Part shown: positions 1 through 8,982 of the stretch, in pieces
Position numbering within the stretch: position 1 is the first letter of the stretch
How the letters are laid out: each line of letters begins with the position of its first letter
Assembly: GCF_033472595.1 (NCBI RefSeq)
Contig: NZ_CP137642.1
Coordinates: 806,001 to 870,000, forward strand
From: Methanoculleus receptaculi
Lineage (GTDB): Archaea > Halobacteriota > Methanomicrobia > Methanomicrobiales > Methanoculleaceae
Length of the DNA: 64,000 nucleotides
Direction of reading: 5' to 3'
Program-made: the position numbers and the translations under genes
The notes under the pieces: model-generated
Database searches by the model: none
The model's input: only the letters and a program-made list of their open reading frames with translations
Told to the model about the DNA's origin: nothing

Positions 1-78
1 GATGAAGAGGGGGTGCCCCCGCTACGTCTGGCATGTGGGCATTTCCCGTAGTTCGCCTCCTCTTTTCGTATGAAAATG

Positions 79-1362
79 TCAAAGGGGGTGGGTGGCCCTC
101 TCCGCTCTCACCCCCTTACCGGTTGACTTTTGGTTCTCAGGCGAGTAAATTCGGTACCCCGCACTCAACAGGGTTTCGACGGCATCATCAATCGAGATCT
201 TCGGCAGGGTCATGCGCGCCGGGAGTTTCCGCACCCTCTTGAGTCCCGGTTCGACGTAGGATTCCCGGTTCACCAGGAGATGCCACAGGATACTGAGGAT
301 CTTCCGGGCGAGAGCAACAATTGCCTTATTCCTCCCTCGGCGGTAGGCGATCCGCCGGAAGAAGGAGGAGAAGACAGTACCTGTAGTCCGGCTGGCCGCC
401 TGGGCCGCCTGCACCAGGATCCAGCGGAGACTCTTTGACCCCTGTTTCGTGATCTTGCCGCACACCTGGGTATCAGCAGATTGATAGACTGACGGTGCCA
501 ACCCAGCCCAAGAAACCAGATGACTCGCGGTGGAGAAATCCCGGACATCACCCAGTTCTGCGAGAATTGTTGTTGCTGCGGTGATGCTGATCCCCGGCAC
601 CGAGGTACAGATCGCGACTGCCTCCAGCTGGGGATCCTCGAGCGAGGCAAGGATCAACTCATCCAGATGAGCGATCTTCTCCTCGATCTCCTCAAGCAGA
701 TGCAACTGGGTCGTAAGGAGATGCAACTGGATGGGGGAGAGTGGGCTACCCTGGAGGATCTCCCGGAGTTGATCGGCACGGCGGAGGATCCGGGGCGAGG
801 GGATAGTCGCGAGGGTGGTCTCCAGGTCCTTCTGTTCGGCAAGACCTGAGAGGAGGTGACGACCTGATTTCCCGAAAAGATCTTTGAGCGCCAGGTTCAG
901 GCGGATACCCGCGCTATCCAGGATCTTATGAATCCGGTTCTTGATGGTTGTCCGGGTTCTGACCAGTGTCTCCCGGTTGCGGGTCAGATCCCGGAACTCA
1001 CGATCGCGCCGGGGAAAGATCCGGGAGGGCCGGATCAACCCGTGGAGAGCGAGTTCGGCAATCCATCGGGCATCGTTCATGTCTGTCTTGCGTCCTGGGA
1101 TACTCTTGATCTGACGCGCGTTGGCAACAATCGTTCGAATATCTGACTCGAGTTCCAGGAAGAGTCGATACCAGTAGATCCCGGTCGATTCCATGGCAAC
1201 GATCTCACACCCTTCAGCAAGCACAAGGTCTTTTAGTGCCAGAATCCCATTGAGAGTGTTGTGGAAGCGATGCTGAGAGGCTTCTCCAGATCGTGAGAGA
1301 ATGCAGACCTGGAGAAACATCTTGTGAACATCGATTCCACATACTATGGTTGGTTCCTTCAT
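79..1362 (-). CDS. IS110-family transposase (DEDD recombinase)
   Basis: This 427-residue protein is the recombinase of an insertion sequence. The N-terminal RuvC-like domain shows the four acidic residues: Asp11 in GIDVHK, Glu58 in VAMESTG, and Asp94 and Asp97 in KTDMNDA. The C-terminal Transposase_20 domain has SVPGIS and then KQGSKSLRW, whose serine is the expected nucleophile. The length is full for the family and no frame is broken, so the element may be active. The start is the ATG at 1362. IS110 elements lack classical terminal inverted repeats, so I cannot place the ends exactly. The left end may lie outside the window. It sits beside the trailer (old) end of CRISPR array 1. Confidence 0.93.
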   Translation of the reverse strand: MKEPTIVCGIDVHKMFLQVCILSRSGEASQHRFHNTLNGILALKDLVLAEGCEIVAMESTGIYWYRLFLELESDIRTIVANARQIKSIPGRKTDMNDARWIAELALHGLIRPSRIFPRRDREFRDLTRNRETLVRTRTTIKNRIHKILDSAGIRLNLALKDLFGKSGRHLLSGLAEQKDLETTLATIPSPRILRRADQLREILQGSPLSPIQLHLLTTQLHLLEEIEEKIAHLDELILASLEDPQLEAVAICTSVPGISITAATTILAELGDVRDFSTASHLVSWAGLAPSVYQSADTQVCGKITKQGSKSLRWILVQAAQAASRTTGTVFSSFFRRIAYRRGRNKAIVALARKILSILWHLLVNRESYVEPGLKRVRKLPARMTLPKISIDDAVETLLSAGYRIYSPENQKSTGKGVRAERATHPL

Positions 1363-1377
1363 AATACCTCACGAGAT

Positions 1378-1510
1378 GGGGTAGCTCCAAAACACTTCAG
1401 GAGCGTTTTCGTATACGCATTCGCTGATGCAGGTATGCTTCCGAAACGATGGCTGGGTTAGTTTTTTGCACGGGCTCAGGTCCCAAAAAGGGGTCAGCTT
1501 TCACTACCCC
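1378..1510 (-). ncRNA. Candidate IS110 bridge RNA region
   Basis: IS110-group elements encode a bridge (seeker) RNA in the non-coding end upstream of the recombinase gene. Here that is the stretch just right of 1362, read on the minus strand. The segment is closed by a 7-bp complement, CTACCCC at 1504-1510 against GGGGTAG at 1378-1384. Inside are short complementary stretches around 1400-1450. Two A/T-rich TATA-like boxes lie upstream. The RNA is inferred from family knowledge and these pairings only; its ends and guide loops are not resolved. Confidence 0.35.
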
Positions 1511-1761
1511 AGGAGAAATGGCCACCCGACTATTTTAATAGGGTATGCTTGTGGCCCAAAGGGCATCATGTAGTTTTTTATAGTGACCTGCCACTCAAAG
1601 ACGCGGAGGTCCTCCTCCCTTCTGGTCTCCTTTACATCTATAATACCGATTGTTCACGCATTACAGGGGCATTTTTGAAAAGAAAGTGATTTACGCCAGA
1701 ATTGGTGTAGGTAGGCGCCTGAACTTTCAGGGAGTTATGGTTCTACAGAACTGACTGCGGG
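1511..1761. other. Gene-free flank between the IS and CRISPR array 1
   Basis: No convincing gene is seen. The stretch holds the TATA-like boxes given separately, a GGAGGTCCTCCTCC palindrome at about 1605-1618, and the trailer-side flank of array 1. The right end of the IS110 element should lie somewhere in here. Confidence 0.5.
1575..1582 (-). promoter_or_regulatory. TATA-like box upstream of the IS110 gene
   Basis: The minus strand reads TATAAAAA here, a good archaeal TATA box, with a second weaker A/T box (TATTAAAATA) at 1531-1540. Either could drive the recombinase and any non-coding RNA in its leader. Distance to the start codon is about 210 nt, leaving a long 5' leader. Confidence 0.35.
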
Positions 1762-3284
1762 GTTGCAGTCCTTGTTTTGCTGGAAGGTCGTATGCAACTC
1801 CCGCAGGAGCATGCAGAGTATGCGAAAATGGGGCATTGGGAGGGTTGCAGTCCTTGTTTTGCTGGAAGGTCGTATGCAACGTGAAAAATTTCACTCGCTA
1901 CAACGGTGGGTGGATCAAGTTGCAGTCCTTGTTTTGCTGGAAGGTCGTATGCAACGGATATGATCGAATGTGGATTTGCAACTGAGAAAGAGTTGCAGTC
2001 CTTGTTTTGCTGGAAGTTCGTATGCAACCTACTACTACTACTGTACTAAACCATGTACAGATGTTGCAGTCCTTGTTTTGCTGGAAGGTCGTATGCAACC
2101 CACTGAGTACGCGTGTCTTCCGCCGCCGTGATACCGTTGCAGTCCTTGTTTTGCTGGAAGGTCGTATGCAACGTATCCTGATACACGGCGGTGAGGGTGT
2201 GGGTAAAACCAGTTGCAGTCCTTGTTTTGCTGGAAGGTCGTATGCAACTTAACGAGACTCTCATCAAGGAGACCAAACCTAAACGCAGTTGCAGTCCTTG
2301 TTTTGCTGGAAGGTCGTATGCAACTCAAACACGACCTGAGGCAACCGGATCGGATCCTGTGTTGCAGTCCTTGTTTTGCTGGAAGGTCGTATGCAACCTG
2401 AGCGGGAGAGTATAATCAAACCGCATTGACACAGTTGCAGTCCTTGTTTTGCTGGAAGGTCGTATGCAACCTGAGCGGGAGAGTATAATCAAACCGCATT
2501 GACACAGTTGCAGTCCTTGTTTTGCTGGAAGGTCGTATGCAACATTGAATTGGTTGAGGGGCACGGAACGCCCACAATGAGTTGCAGTCCTTGTTTTGCT
2601 GGAAGGTCGTATGCAACCTGAAGGGACTACAATGGCCGGGGAATACATTGATGTTGTTGCAGTCCTTGTTTTGCTGGAAGGTCGTATGCAACTAATCAAA
2701 GAGGTAGTAAACATGACAACAAGATATGATCGAAGTTGCAGTCCTTGTTTTGCTGGAAGGTCGTATGCAACTCAATTGAAGCTTTTACTGATGGCGCTGT
2801 TTTAATCGTTGCAGTCCTTGTTTTGCTGGAAGGTCGTATGCAACGCGTAGTAGACGTGTTGGTAGAACTGTCTGATGAGGTTGCAGTCCTTGTTTTGCTG
2901 GAAGGTCGTATGCAACGAATTAGGAAGTTTGGTGTGAAAGAATTGAAAAGAGGTGTTGCAGTCCTTGTTTTGCTGGAAGGTCGTATGCAACGAGAAGGAG
3001 GAGCTCTATAACATGAGTATAAGACAGAGTTGCAGTCCTTGTTTTGCTGGAAGGTCGTATGCAACTTGAAGAACATTCTGACCTTCCGATACCTTTATAG
3101 TGTTGCAGTCCTTGTTTTGCTGGAAGGTCGTATGCAACGATCAGGGCGTGAGACGCACGAGTCGAACCCACAAGTTGCAGTCCTTGTTTTGCTGGAAGGT
3201 CGTATGCAACAGTATCATGATGGCTTGGGAAAACGAACGTGAAAAAGGTTGCAGTCCTTGTTTTGCTGGAAGGTCGTATGCAAC
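1762..3284 (-). CRISPR. CRISPR array 1 (type III-A repeat, 21 repeats)
   Basis: I counted 21 copies of a 37-nt repeat, the first at 1762-1798 and the last at 3248-3284, with 20 spacers of about 35-45 nt. In transcript orientation (minus) the repeat begins GTTGCATACGACC and ends GGACTGCAAC, so its two ends are complementary. Read on the plus strand the repeats start with GTTGCAG. The copy at 1992 has one change (GGAAGTTCG for GGAAGGTCG), as expected of an old repeat. The leader is on the right, so new spacers enter near 3248. The spacer at 2398-2433 is repeated exactly at 2471-2506. The same repeat is used in array 2. Confidence 0.98.
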
Positions 3285-3396
3285 AGCAGAAAATTTGCTC
3301 CGATTCGATAAATACCTTTCCATATGGCTCCAATGATCACCCCTATTTAAAGAGAGTGAGCCACTTTTCGTGATCCCTTTATAAAGTCACTCCGCT
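3285..3396 (-). promoter_or_regulatory. Leader and promoter of CRISPR array 1
   Basis: This 112-nt A/T-rich stretch abuts the last repeat and is the same as 13709-13820 beside array 2, except for two substitutions (3340 and 3385). On the minus strand it has a TATA box TTTAAATA at 3344-3351 and a second one (TTTATAAAG) near 3375-3384. Transcription would start about 25 nt past the TATA box and run leftward into the repeats. Confidence 0.85.
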
Positions 3397-3467
3397 ACGG
3401 GCGAAGCGGTGCACCCTCCCTCTCCATCGCCCGTCCACGATCCACGATGGGAGACATCCCTCCCGGT

Positions 3468-3770
3468 CTACCCGATGATGACAAACGGCCTTCTCCGATA
3501 CTTGCTCCCATCGACCGGTTTTCCGAGGGTAATGAGACTCTTCTGGCATGAACCACAGAGTGTGCCAATCGCAACACTGTCCTCCTCCCCGCTGGCATCC
3601 TCTTCCATCTCACGGCGGATGAGCGATGCAAGCATCTGGAGTGTGGCCCGATCGGACTCGCCCAGGAATATGCTCTTCTGGAAACGGACAAGCCCGAGGT
3701 CTTTGCAGTGATCGGCGATGCGTGTTCTCAGGTTGTTATCGGAGATATCGTAGGCGACCCAGACGAACAT
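3468..3770 (-). CDS. cas2: Cas2 (type III-A locus)
   Basis: A small ferredoxin-fold adaptation protein of about 100 residues that bridges two Cas1 dimers in the spacer-integration complex. It begins MFVWVAYDI, with the conserved strand-1 Asp. A Cys-X2-Cys pair (LCGSCQKS) lies near residue 76. I chose the ATG at 3770, preceded by GGTGGGG, over a GTG three codons earlier. The start overlaps the stop of cas1, so the two are translationally coupled. It is the last gene of the operon. Its partner cas1 is frameshifted, so its function depends on whether Cas1 is made or supplied by the I-C locus. Confidence 0.9.
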   Translation of the reverse strand: MFVWVAYDISDNNLRTRIADHCKDLGLVRFQKSIFLGESDRATLQMLASLIRREMEEDASGEEDSVAIGTLCGSCQKSLITLGKPVDGSKYRRRPFVIIG

Positions 3771-4785
3771 CAACCCCACCTGTAGACAAACGGTTCAAAC
3801 ACCGCCCCTTCATTCAGGTAGTTAACAATGCTGCGGGCGTTCTCAAGGATGGCGCTTCTGAAAGAGGTCGTCCTGCCGCCAATCACCCTCTCCTCGTCCA
3901 GACGCTGAAGGGTCGAGGCAATTGCCTTCCGCCGCCCCTCCCCGACGAGATACCAGCGCTCGTCCGTGTCCTCCCTCTGCATCCGGCCCCTGACCGCCAG
4001 CGTTATAACCATCCTGTCAACGACGGGCTGCCTGAACTGCTCAATGACGTCGTAGACGAATGACCTCTTCCCGTATCGTTCGGCGTGCAGAAAACCGATG
4101 TAGGGGTCTAACCCGGCCAGGATACAGGCTCTCTCGACCTCATTGTAGAGGATGCCGTAACAGTAGTTGAGGTACGCGTTGAATACGTCCTCTGCAGGGT
4201 GCTGCGAGCGCCTGCCCCTGTAGAGGTCAGGGGGGATGACCAGGCGCTCAGGGCAGCGAAGTAAACCCGGGATGCCCGCCCCTCTATACCCCTGATAAGA
4301 GCACCCTGCATCGAAGGTGTCCCCTCCGGTGGTATCGCATCCGCAAGGCGCCCGATCTCTTCCGCGGCAGACCGGAGATCGTGGTTGTTGCGGCTCTTCC
4401 CAAGCGCTGCAAGCAGGTTTGCCATATTCGTGACCTTTGCAGAGACCATCGCCGCAGAGAGGAGGTAGCCTGCCGCCGTCGACGCTGCAGCGAGCTGATT
4501 CTTCCGGGTTGTAACGGTCCCGCAGGGCTCGCACGGATAGACTCTGCAGACCGGCATCCCGCTGCGCGAGAGGACAACGATATCAATCCCCTTCTCTGCA
4601 GCGAGTTTCATCGCCCCGCTGGTTATGCTGACCGAATCGGAGAGGATGAACTGTCTTACCATATCTGCGGAAAATTCCTGCACCTCTCCGCCATGATCGA
4701 GAACAAAACGATTGCCCTTCTTCCTGAGAGACGCTCCGTAACCGTTGACGACGATGTCCATGAGACTCACCGGCATCGTTGACAT
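3770..4785 (-). pseudogene. cas1: Cas1 (type III-A locus), broken by a 1-nt frameshift
   Basis: Cas1 is the metal-dependent integrase for new spacers. The first part (from 4785, or from 4761 where GGTGAG precedes an ATG) reads MDIVVNGYGASL and reaches the catalytic Glu in GIEGRASRVYF. Near 4243-4249 the frame is lost. The rest continues in another frame (VIPPDLYRGRRSQHPAED), with the catalytic His in GFLHAERYGKR and the acidic pair in DVIEQFR. The total span is one base short of a multiple of three, so one deleted base explains it. A run of six G lies at 4230-4235 just downstream. All catalytic residues remain. The break could be a real mutation or a sequencing error. Confidence 0.88.
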
Positions 4786-4879
4786 GCAACACGATACTGC
4801 TGCGGCCTCTCTCCAGACCCTACCAGACCCTGCCGGAGACTCAGAGGAATGCCCCGGGCATTACACTCTGGCATCCCCT

Positions 4880-5560
4880 TCAGGTCTCCTCGACATCTAT
4901 ATCCGGATTTTTCACGCGGTATAGCGTCCCAAACCCCTGGGAGACACCTTTCCCGATCCCGATGTAGTCCGGCAGACGGGCGTTGACCCTGAACTCCCCC
5001 AGAAACCCCGTCATCTCGATCCCCTTGTAGCGTGCCCGCATCGCATCCAGCCGTGAATGGACATACAACCGCCGATCGATGACAATCCCGAGCCCTTTTG
5101 CCAGACTCAGGATGTTCCCGATGAGGATGTTGTTGAGGAATTGCTTCTTCTCGCTCCAGTCTGCGATGGACTGGAACTCCTCGTAGTTTCGTGAGTTCAG
5201 GGCAAGCCAGGGGGAGAGAAACCGGTATTGCAGCGGCCTCCGGGTCGCCTCAATCTCAACCATATGTTCGTACATCACCTTTCCGGTCACACGGTAGGTG
5301 CGTGTGTGCAGGGCAATCTCGGTTATCTCGTCCGAGATCTCCTTCAGGAGCGCTGCCCCTTCATCAAGACCCAGGATGGCAGGGGTGCCCTCCAGCACCT
5401 TGTACTGCACCCGGGGATAGGTGAAGAGCGGGGTTTCGGCATGGTGGTGAAGGAGGGGGTAGCCCGCAAACCGGTTTCCAATATACCCACGCAGTCTGGT
5501 CGCGTCTTCCTGCATCGGCCTGTCGGTCTGCAGGACCATATAAAGCGTGCGTACCTTCAT
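4880..5560 (-). CDS. cas6: Cas6 pre-crRNA endoribonuclease
   Basis: Cas6 cuts the transcripts of the 37-nt repeat arrays into crRNAs. The protein (about 226 residues) begins MKVRTLYMVLQ and has a cluster of histidines near the N-terminus (LLHHHAETPLF) that can supply the catalytic His. It ends with the glycine-rich GIGKGVSQGFGTLYRV loop typical of the second ferredoxin fold. I chose the ATG at 5560; a GTG at 5572 is four codons upstream and overlaps csm5. It lies between csm5 and cas1. Confidence 0.9.
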   Translation of the reverse strand: MKVRTLYMVLQTDRPMQEDATRLRGYIGNRFAGYPLLHHHAETPLFTYPRVQYKVLEGTPAILGLDEGAALLKEISDEITEIALHTRTYRVTGKVMYEHMVEIEATRRPLQYRFLSPWLALNSRNYEEFQSIADWSEKKQFLNNILIGNILSLAKGLGIVIDRRLYVHSRLDAMRARYKGIEMTGFLGEFRVNARLPDYIGIGKGVSQGFGTLYRVKNPDIDVEET

Positions 5561-5564
5561 CGCT

Positions 5565-6725
5565 TCATGCACTGTGGAGGTTGGAATCGTCCGAGTTCAG
5601 CCACTCAAGCCAGCCGAGAAAATATCCCGCAGCCGTCATCTCGATGGTCTTGGGGTATGGCGGTTCAAGGCAACCCTCAGGGCTGACCGTCCCCCGGTAT
5701 CGCCCGATTTTGCTCGCGATCTCTGCCGCAAGTTCTGGATCCTTCTCCTCGATCAGTCCAAAGAGCGTCTGGTAGGTTGTCCCGACGCCGAACCCAACCC
5801 TGATGAGGTCACTCTTGCCAAGTCGATTCTCTATACCTTTCATCTTCTTTTCGATACCCTCGTCATGGGCCTCTTCGATCAACCTTCGTTCCTTCTCCAA
5901 ACAGCGGAGGTTGAACTCCCGCATAACCTTTTTCAGGTGGGGGATGACCGCGTCGGTATCGTCAGGGCTGTCCATCCCGAGGATCGCCAGTTTCTGCCCA
6001 AGATACCCGTATTCAGGGTGACGGATGGCCGCTGCGATCTGTTCAGAGACCCCGATCGTTCCCTCAAACGACCCGCTCACCGCCTCGACAAAGATCTCAA
6101 ACTTTTTCTCCTTCAGCTCCCCATCTCGCCTGAGTGAGAGCGTCCGCACCTTGTCGAGACGGATCTTGTTAACGGCTTTCGGCATGAAGTCGGATACAGC
6201 CAGGAACTTGAGAAGGTCATACGTCGGGTTGTATTTTTTATTACTGCAGTTGAAGACAGACTCCTCGTAACGCTTCCCGATCGTTCCCTTATTCACCGTC
6301 ACCCGTGCCTCCTCTCTTATGGCGCTTACAAACCTCTCATCGTCCTTTGCAACCGACCAGAGCAGAGCGGTCCTGAAAGCCCCTTTCAGGCTCGACCCCG
6401 GGATGTAGGCGCGGTCGGCCGTCTTGATGCACTCCCTAACAGCAGGGATGTGTGACTTCCCTGTGAAGTTCCTCACGATATAACGGCGCATCGGCCGAAG
6501 ATCCATGCCCTGCGCAAACCTTTTGAGATCGAAGTTCGTGTTGTTCACCGCCGCAACAAACTGGTCTCGTCTCTCTTCGCTGAGCGAGGAGAGGAACCGT
6601 GACGGGTCGATCCTCCAGAGCCAGTCCCTATTACCCTTATCCGTATTCAGAACAAACTCAAGCGGCGAGTACTCGATCCCGGTTCCGATATGTACCGGCG
6701 AGAGCGCTTTCAGCGTGATCCTCAT
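5565..6725 (-). CDS. csm5: Csm5, type III-A effector subunit
   Basis: A RAMP protein that caps the end of the Csm complex and helps mature the crRNA 3' end. It starts MRITLKALSPVHIGTG, the usual Csm5 opening, and carries YIPGSSLKGAFRTAL, the conserved RAMP loop, near residue 115. There are about 386 residues, normal for the family. The ATG at 6725 shares ATGA with the csm4 stop, and GGTGGTCGGG precedes it. Confidence 0.93.
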   Translation of the reverse strand: MRITLKALSPVHIGTGIEYSPLEFVLNTDKGNRDWLWRIDPSRFLSSLSEERRDQFVAAVNNTNFDLKRFAQGMDLRPMRRYIVRNFTGKSHIPAVRECIKTADRAYIPGSSLKGAFRTALLWSVAKDDERFVSAIREEARVTVNKGTIGKRYEESVFNCSNKKYNPTYDLLKFLAVSDFMPKAVNKIRLDKVRTLSLRRDGELKEKKFEIFVEAVSGSFEGTIGVSEQIAAAIRHPEYGYLGQKLAILGMDSPDDTDAVIPHLKKVMREFNLRCLEKERRLIEEAHDEGIEKKMKGIENRLGKSDLIRVGFGVGTTYQTLFGLIEEKDPELAAEIASKIGRYRGTVSPEGCLEPPYPKTIEMTAAGYFLGWLEWLNSDDSNLHSA

Positions 6726-7654
6726 CCCGACCACCGTATCCCGACGGGAAACGCCATCCCGTACTCGACAACCCTGGGCGAGTCCCTGACTGTCGCCATC
6801 GTGCCGTATGAGGGGCGGTGCAGGTTTGCAAAGACCGAACCCTCGGAAAGCATTCTGACACTCTTCTTCATGACGCCGTCACCGCTCCGTCCACGGATAG
6901 AGACCAGATCATACCACACACGCCCTTCGAAGGCTGCAAGCGACTCCGGAGCAAACCGCGAGAGGCTCATCAGGTATGGTGCTCCCGCATCCTCAGGGAT
7001 CTCCATCTCGCCGAACGAGAGCGAGAACTGCCCCTGTCCTCCGGAGGTTCTCGGGCCGACGCCCCGATCCTCCAGGAGCCGGAGGGCCGCTTCAACCGGA
7101 GCCTCCCAGGCCCTGTCGTAAAACCGGATCAGGAAGTATCTGCCGCCTCTCCTGAAAATCGAGCCATAGGTGTGGTAAAACTCCTCCGACTCGGAAGTGA
7201 TGCGGTTGATCCGGTTGTGAGGGATCTCCATCTCGGCCCTGTCCAGCGGGAGATACTCTCTTTTTCTGGCCAGCATCCCGCTTTCGACGGCGTAATTGTC
7301 TAGATCGCCTATGATGTCCTCGCGTTGGAGTTTGCCGCCGGCCAGGTCGTGGAAGACTGCTTCGTGGATATACCTGACCTTCTTGAACGCTTTGGCTTTA
7401 TCAAAGTCCTCCTCAAGCCGGATCTTCGGCGGCGGCAGCAGCGGTGATGGGAGGAGATGGTGGATCGCCCCTCCCGCGTTGAGGTACGGGAAGGCGGAGG
7501 AGAGAATGAACGCTGGATCCTCAGGGTAACGCTCGATCAGATCATCGAGATCGTAATCAAGGTCAAACAGTCCGGTGCAGATCGCCCCAAACAATGTGTT
7601 TGAGGGAAAGACTGATGGAAAGGTCGAATGCGGTGTGAGATAGACTGCTCGCAT
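6722..7654 (-). CDS. csm4: Csm4, type III-A effector subunit
   Basis: A Cas5-group RAMP subunit that binds the crRNA 5' handle and joins Cas10 to the Csm3 backbone. The 310-residue protein begins MRAVYLTPHSTFPS and has the glycine-rich TSGGQGQFSLSF loop near residue 205. It starts at ATG 7654, ten bases after the csm3 stop, and overlaps csm5 by four bases. Confidence 0.92.
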   Translation of the reverse strand: MRAVYLTPHSTFPSVFPSNTLFGAICTGLFDLDYDLDDLIERYPEDPAFILSSAFPYLNAGGAIHHLLPSPLLPPPKIRLEEDFDKAKAFKKVRYIHEAVFHDLAGGKLQREDIIGDLDNYAVESGMLARKREYLPLDRAEMEIPHNRINRITSESEEFYHTYGSIFRRGGRYFLIRFYDRAWEAPVEAALRLLEDRGVGPRTSGGQGQFSLSFGEMEIPEDAGAPYLMSLSRFAPESLAAFEGRVWYDLVSIRGRSGDGVMKKSVRMLSEGSVFANLHRPSYGTMATVRDSPRVVEYGMAFPVGIRWSG

Positions 7655-7663
7655 GGTGTCTGC

Positions 7664-8404
7664 TCACTCCGCGCTGAGCAGTCCGAGGATCTCGCGTGCG
7701 GTCGTCGCCCCATTGGTCTTTTCATGGGGTCTCCAGTCTGCTCCACTCCGGTAATCCTCTACCGTCTTCTCCATCAGAGCGAGATCGGTGAACCGTATCT
7801 TCCCGTATCCACGGCTGCCCGAGGCTCCAAGGTAGTTGTCCTCAAGGAGGGTCATCGCCTCAAGGACCAGTTTCAGGCGTCTTCCATCATCCACACCGTA
7901 TTGCGAGAATATGATCTCGAGATCGAAGGAAGACCCGGCAGGGACACGCTCGATAAACCTGGGTGTTGCCATCGAGGTGATCCGGTTGAGGAAGTTCTCA
8001 CCCTTCACCTCTGTCCCGTGCAGGATGTCCTCGGTTGAGTCCCAGAGCGCCCGGGTCTTCTGGTCGGGGTAGGAGTCGCGGACGATTATGCGTGTTGGCC
8101 CTCCCTCGATCTTCTCGGCTGCTGACCTGCCGAACGTGACACAGAGGTCGCAAGATGGCTCCTTGCAGGTGTGGACATCGCCGCCGTTCATGAGCCACTT
8201 GTCTGAGTGACGAACCTCAAGGAGCGATCGCATCTTCCCCTTCAGCGAGGAGCCAGGGATGTAGGGCAGGTTCAGGACACCGTCCATGATCACCGGCGAA
8301 TCGGTACCCCCGATCTTGAGTTCCTCAGCAATCCCGCCGATGTGCAGCCCGGTCAGACACTCGATCACACCGCAAATACGGTAATTGCGCTCAAATTTCA
8401 TCAT
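7664..8404 (-). CDS. csm3: Csm3, backbone subunit and target-RNA nuclease
   Basis: Csm3 forms the helical backbone of the type III-A complex and cuts target RNA every six bases. The protein starts MMKFERNYRICG. The catalytic-Asp region reads GGTDSPVIMDG around residue 35, followed by YIPGSSLKGKMRSLL, and the C-terminal glycine loop reads GASGSRGYGKIRF. It contains a Cys cluster (CKEPSCDLCVTFG) near residue 85, common in Csm3. GTG and ATG codons are stacked at the start, and I chose the ATG at 8404. The gene directly follows csm2. Confidence 0.94.
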   Translation of the reverse strand: MMKFERNYRICGVIECLTGLHIGGIAEELKIGGTDSPVIMDGVLNLPYIPGSSLKGKMRSLLEVRHSDKWLMNGGDVHTCKEPSCDLCVTFGRSAAEKIEGGPTRIIVRDSYPDQKTRALWDSTEDILHGTEVKGENFLNRITSMATPRFIERVPAGSSFDLEIIFSQYGVDDGRRLKLVLEAMTLLEDNYLGASGSRGYGKIRFTDLALMEKTVEDYRSGADWRPHEKTNGATTAREILGLLSAE

Positions 8405-8410
8405 CACCAC

Positions 8411-8836
8411 CTATCCTTTTCCGTAATATTTTGCGTATGCCACGATCGCTTTCATCAGGTCTACAAACCGGTCGTAGTTCTTTATTGTCTGGTCTTCGGT
8501 CCCCGCCGGGATCTTTTTCATGCAGGTGTCTACGAGGTCGAAGAACTCGTTTGGGATGAGCTTTCGGCCCTTCGCGTATGCAAGGCTTGGCCGGATCATG
8601 TGGAACTCGGCCCGTGCTGCAACCCAGCCCTTCTCCCGGATCTGTTCCTGGTTGCGAACGATGGTATCGAAGAACTTCCGAAGCTGAGTTGGTTTTAACT
8701 GGCCACTTAGCTCCCGAACAAACGATTCAGCGATCCCGTTTTCCTTTGTAATCTCTTCGATATCCAGGTCGGCAAGGTTTTTCAACTGCGCGATCTGTTT
8801 AATAGTATCCTGAGTTTTTCCGCCACCTTTATCCAT
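8411..8836 (-). CDS. csm2: Csm2, small subunit of the type III-A complex
   Basis: The small alpha-helical subunit that lines the inside of the Csm complex. It has 141 residues, typical for Csm2, with the conserved RKFFDTIVRNQEQ helix in the middle and PSLAYAKGRK later. The ATG at 8836 is preceded by a strong ribosome-binding site (GGAGAGGGTG). The first 14 or so codons (GGGKTQDTIKQIA) are copied in the gap upstream at 8859-8896, see the repeat entry. Confidence 0.92.
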   Translation of the reverse strand: MDKGGGKTQDTIKQIAQLKNLADLDIEEITKENGIAESFVRELSGQLKPTQLRKFFDTIVRNQEQIREKGWVAARAEFHMIRPSLAYAKGRKLIPNEFFDLVDTCMKKIPAGTEDQTIKNYDRFVDLMKAIVAYAKYYGKG

Positions 8837-8896
8837 GTTACACCCTCTCCTTCACTAAGCGATCTGTTTAATAGTATCCTGAGTTTTTCCGCCACC
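8790..8896. repeat. 38-bp direct repeat of the csm2 5' coding region
   Basis: The 38 bases at 8790-8827 (inside csm2) recur exactly at 8859-8896 in the non-coding gap between cas10 and csm2, 69 bases apart. The copy in the gap has no start codon of its own in frame. It looks like a local tandem duplication that pushed csm2 away from cas10; the present gap is 146 nt in an operon otherwise packed tightly. Confidence 0.92.
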
Positions 8897-8982
8897 CTCT
8901 CTCCGCCGGGTCGTCCCATCATAAGAGGATGGGGAGTAATTTGGTCTTGCCATGGTCATTTTCACCTGTTCTTTCCTTTTGA

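Noticed and set aside
79-1362. IS1111-subgroup assignment
   Set aside because: No sub-terminal inverted repeats could be located in the visible flanks, so I left the call at the IS110 family level.
1762-3284. Many open frames of 60-140 codons inside arrays 1 and 2
   Set aside because: They are translations of the CRISPR repeat in several frames, with the same 12-residue blocks recurring in each; they are not genes.
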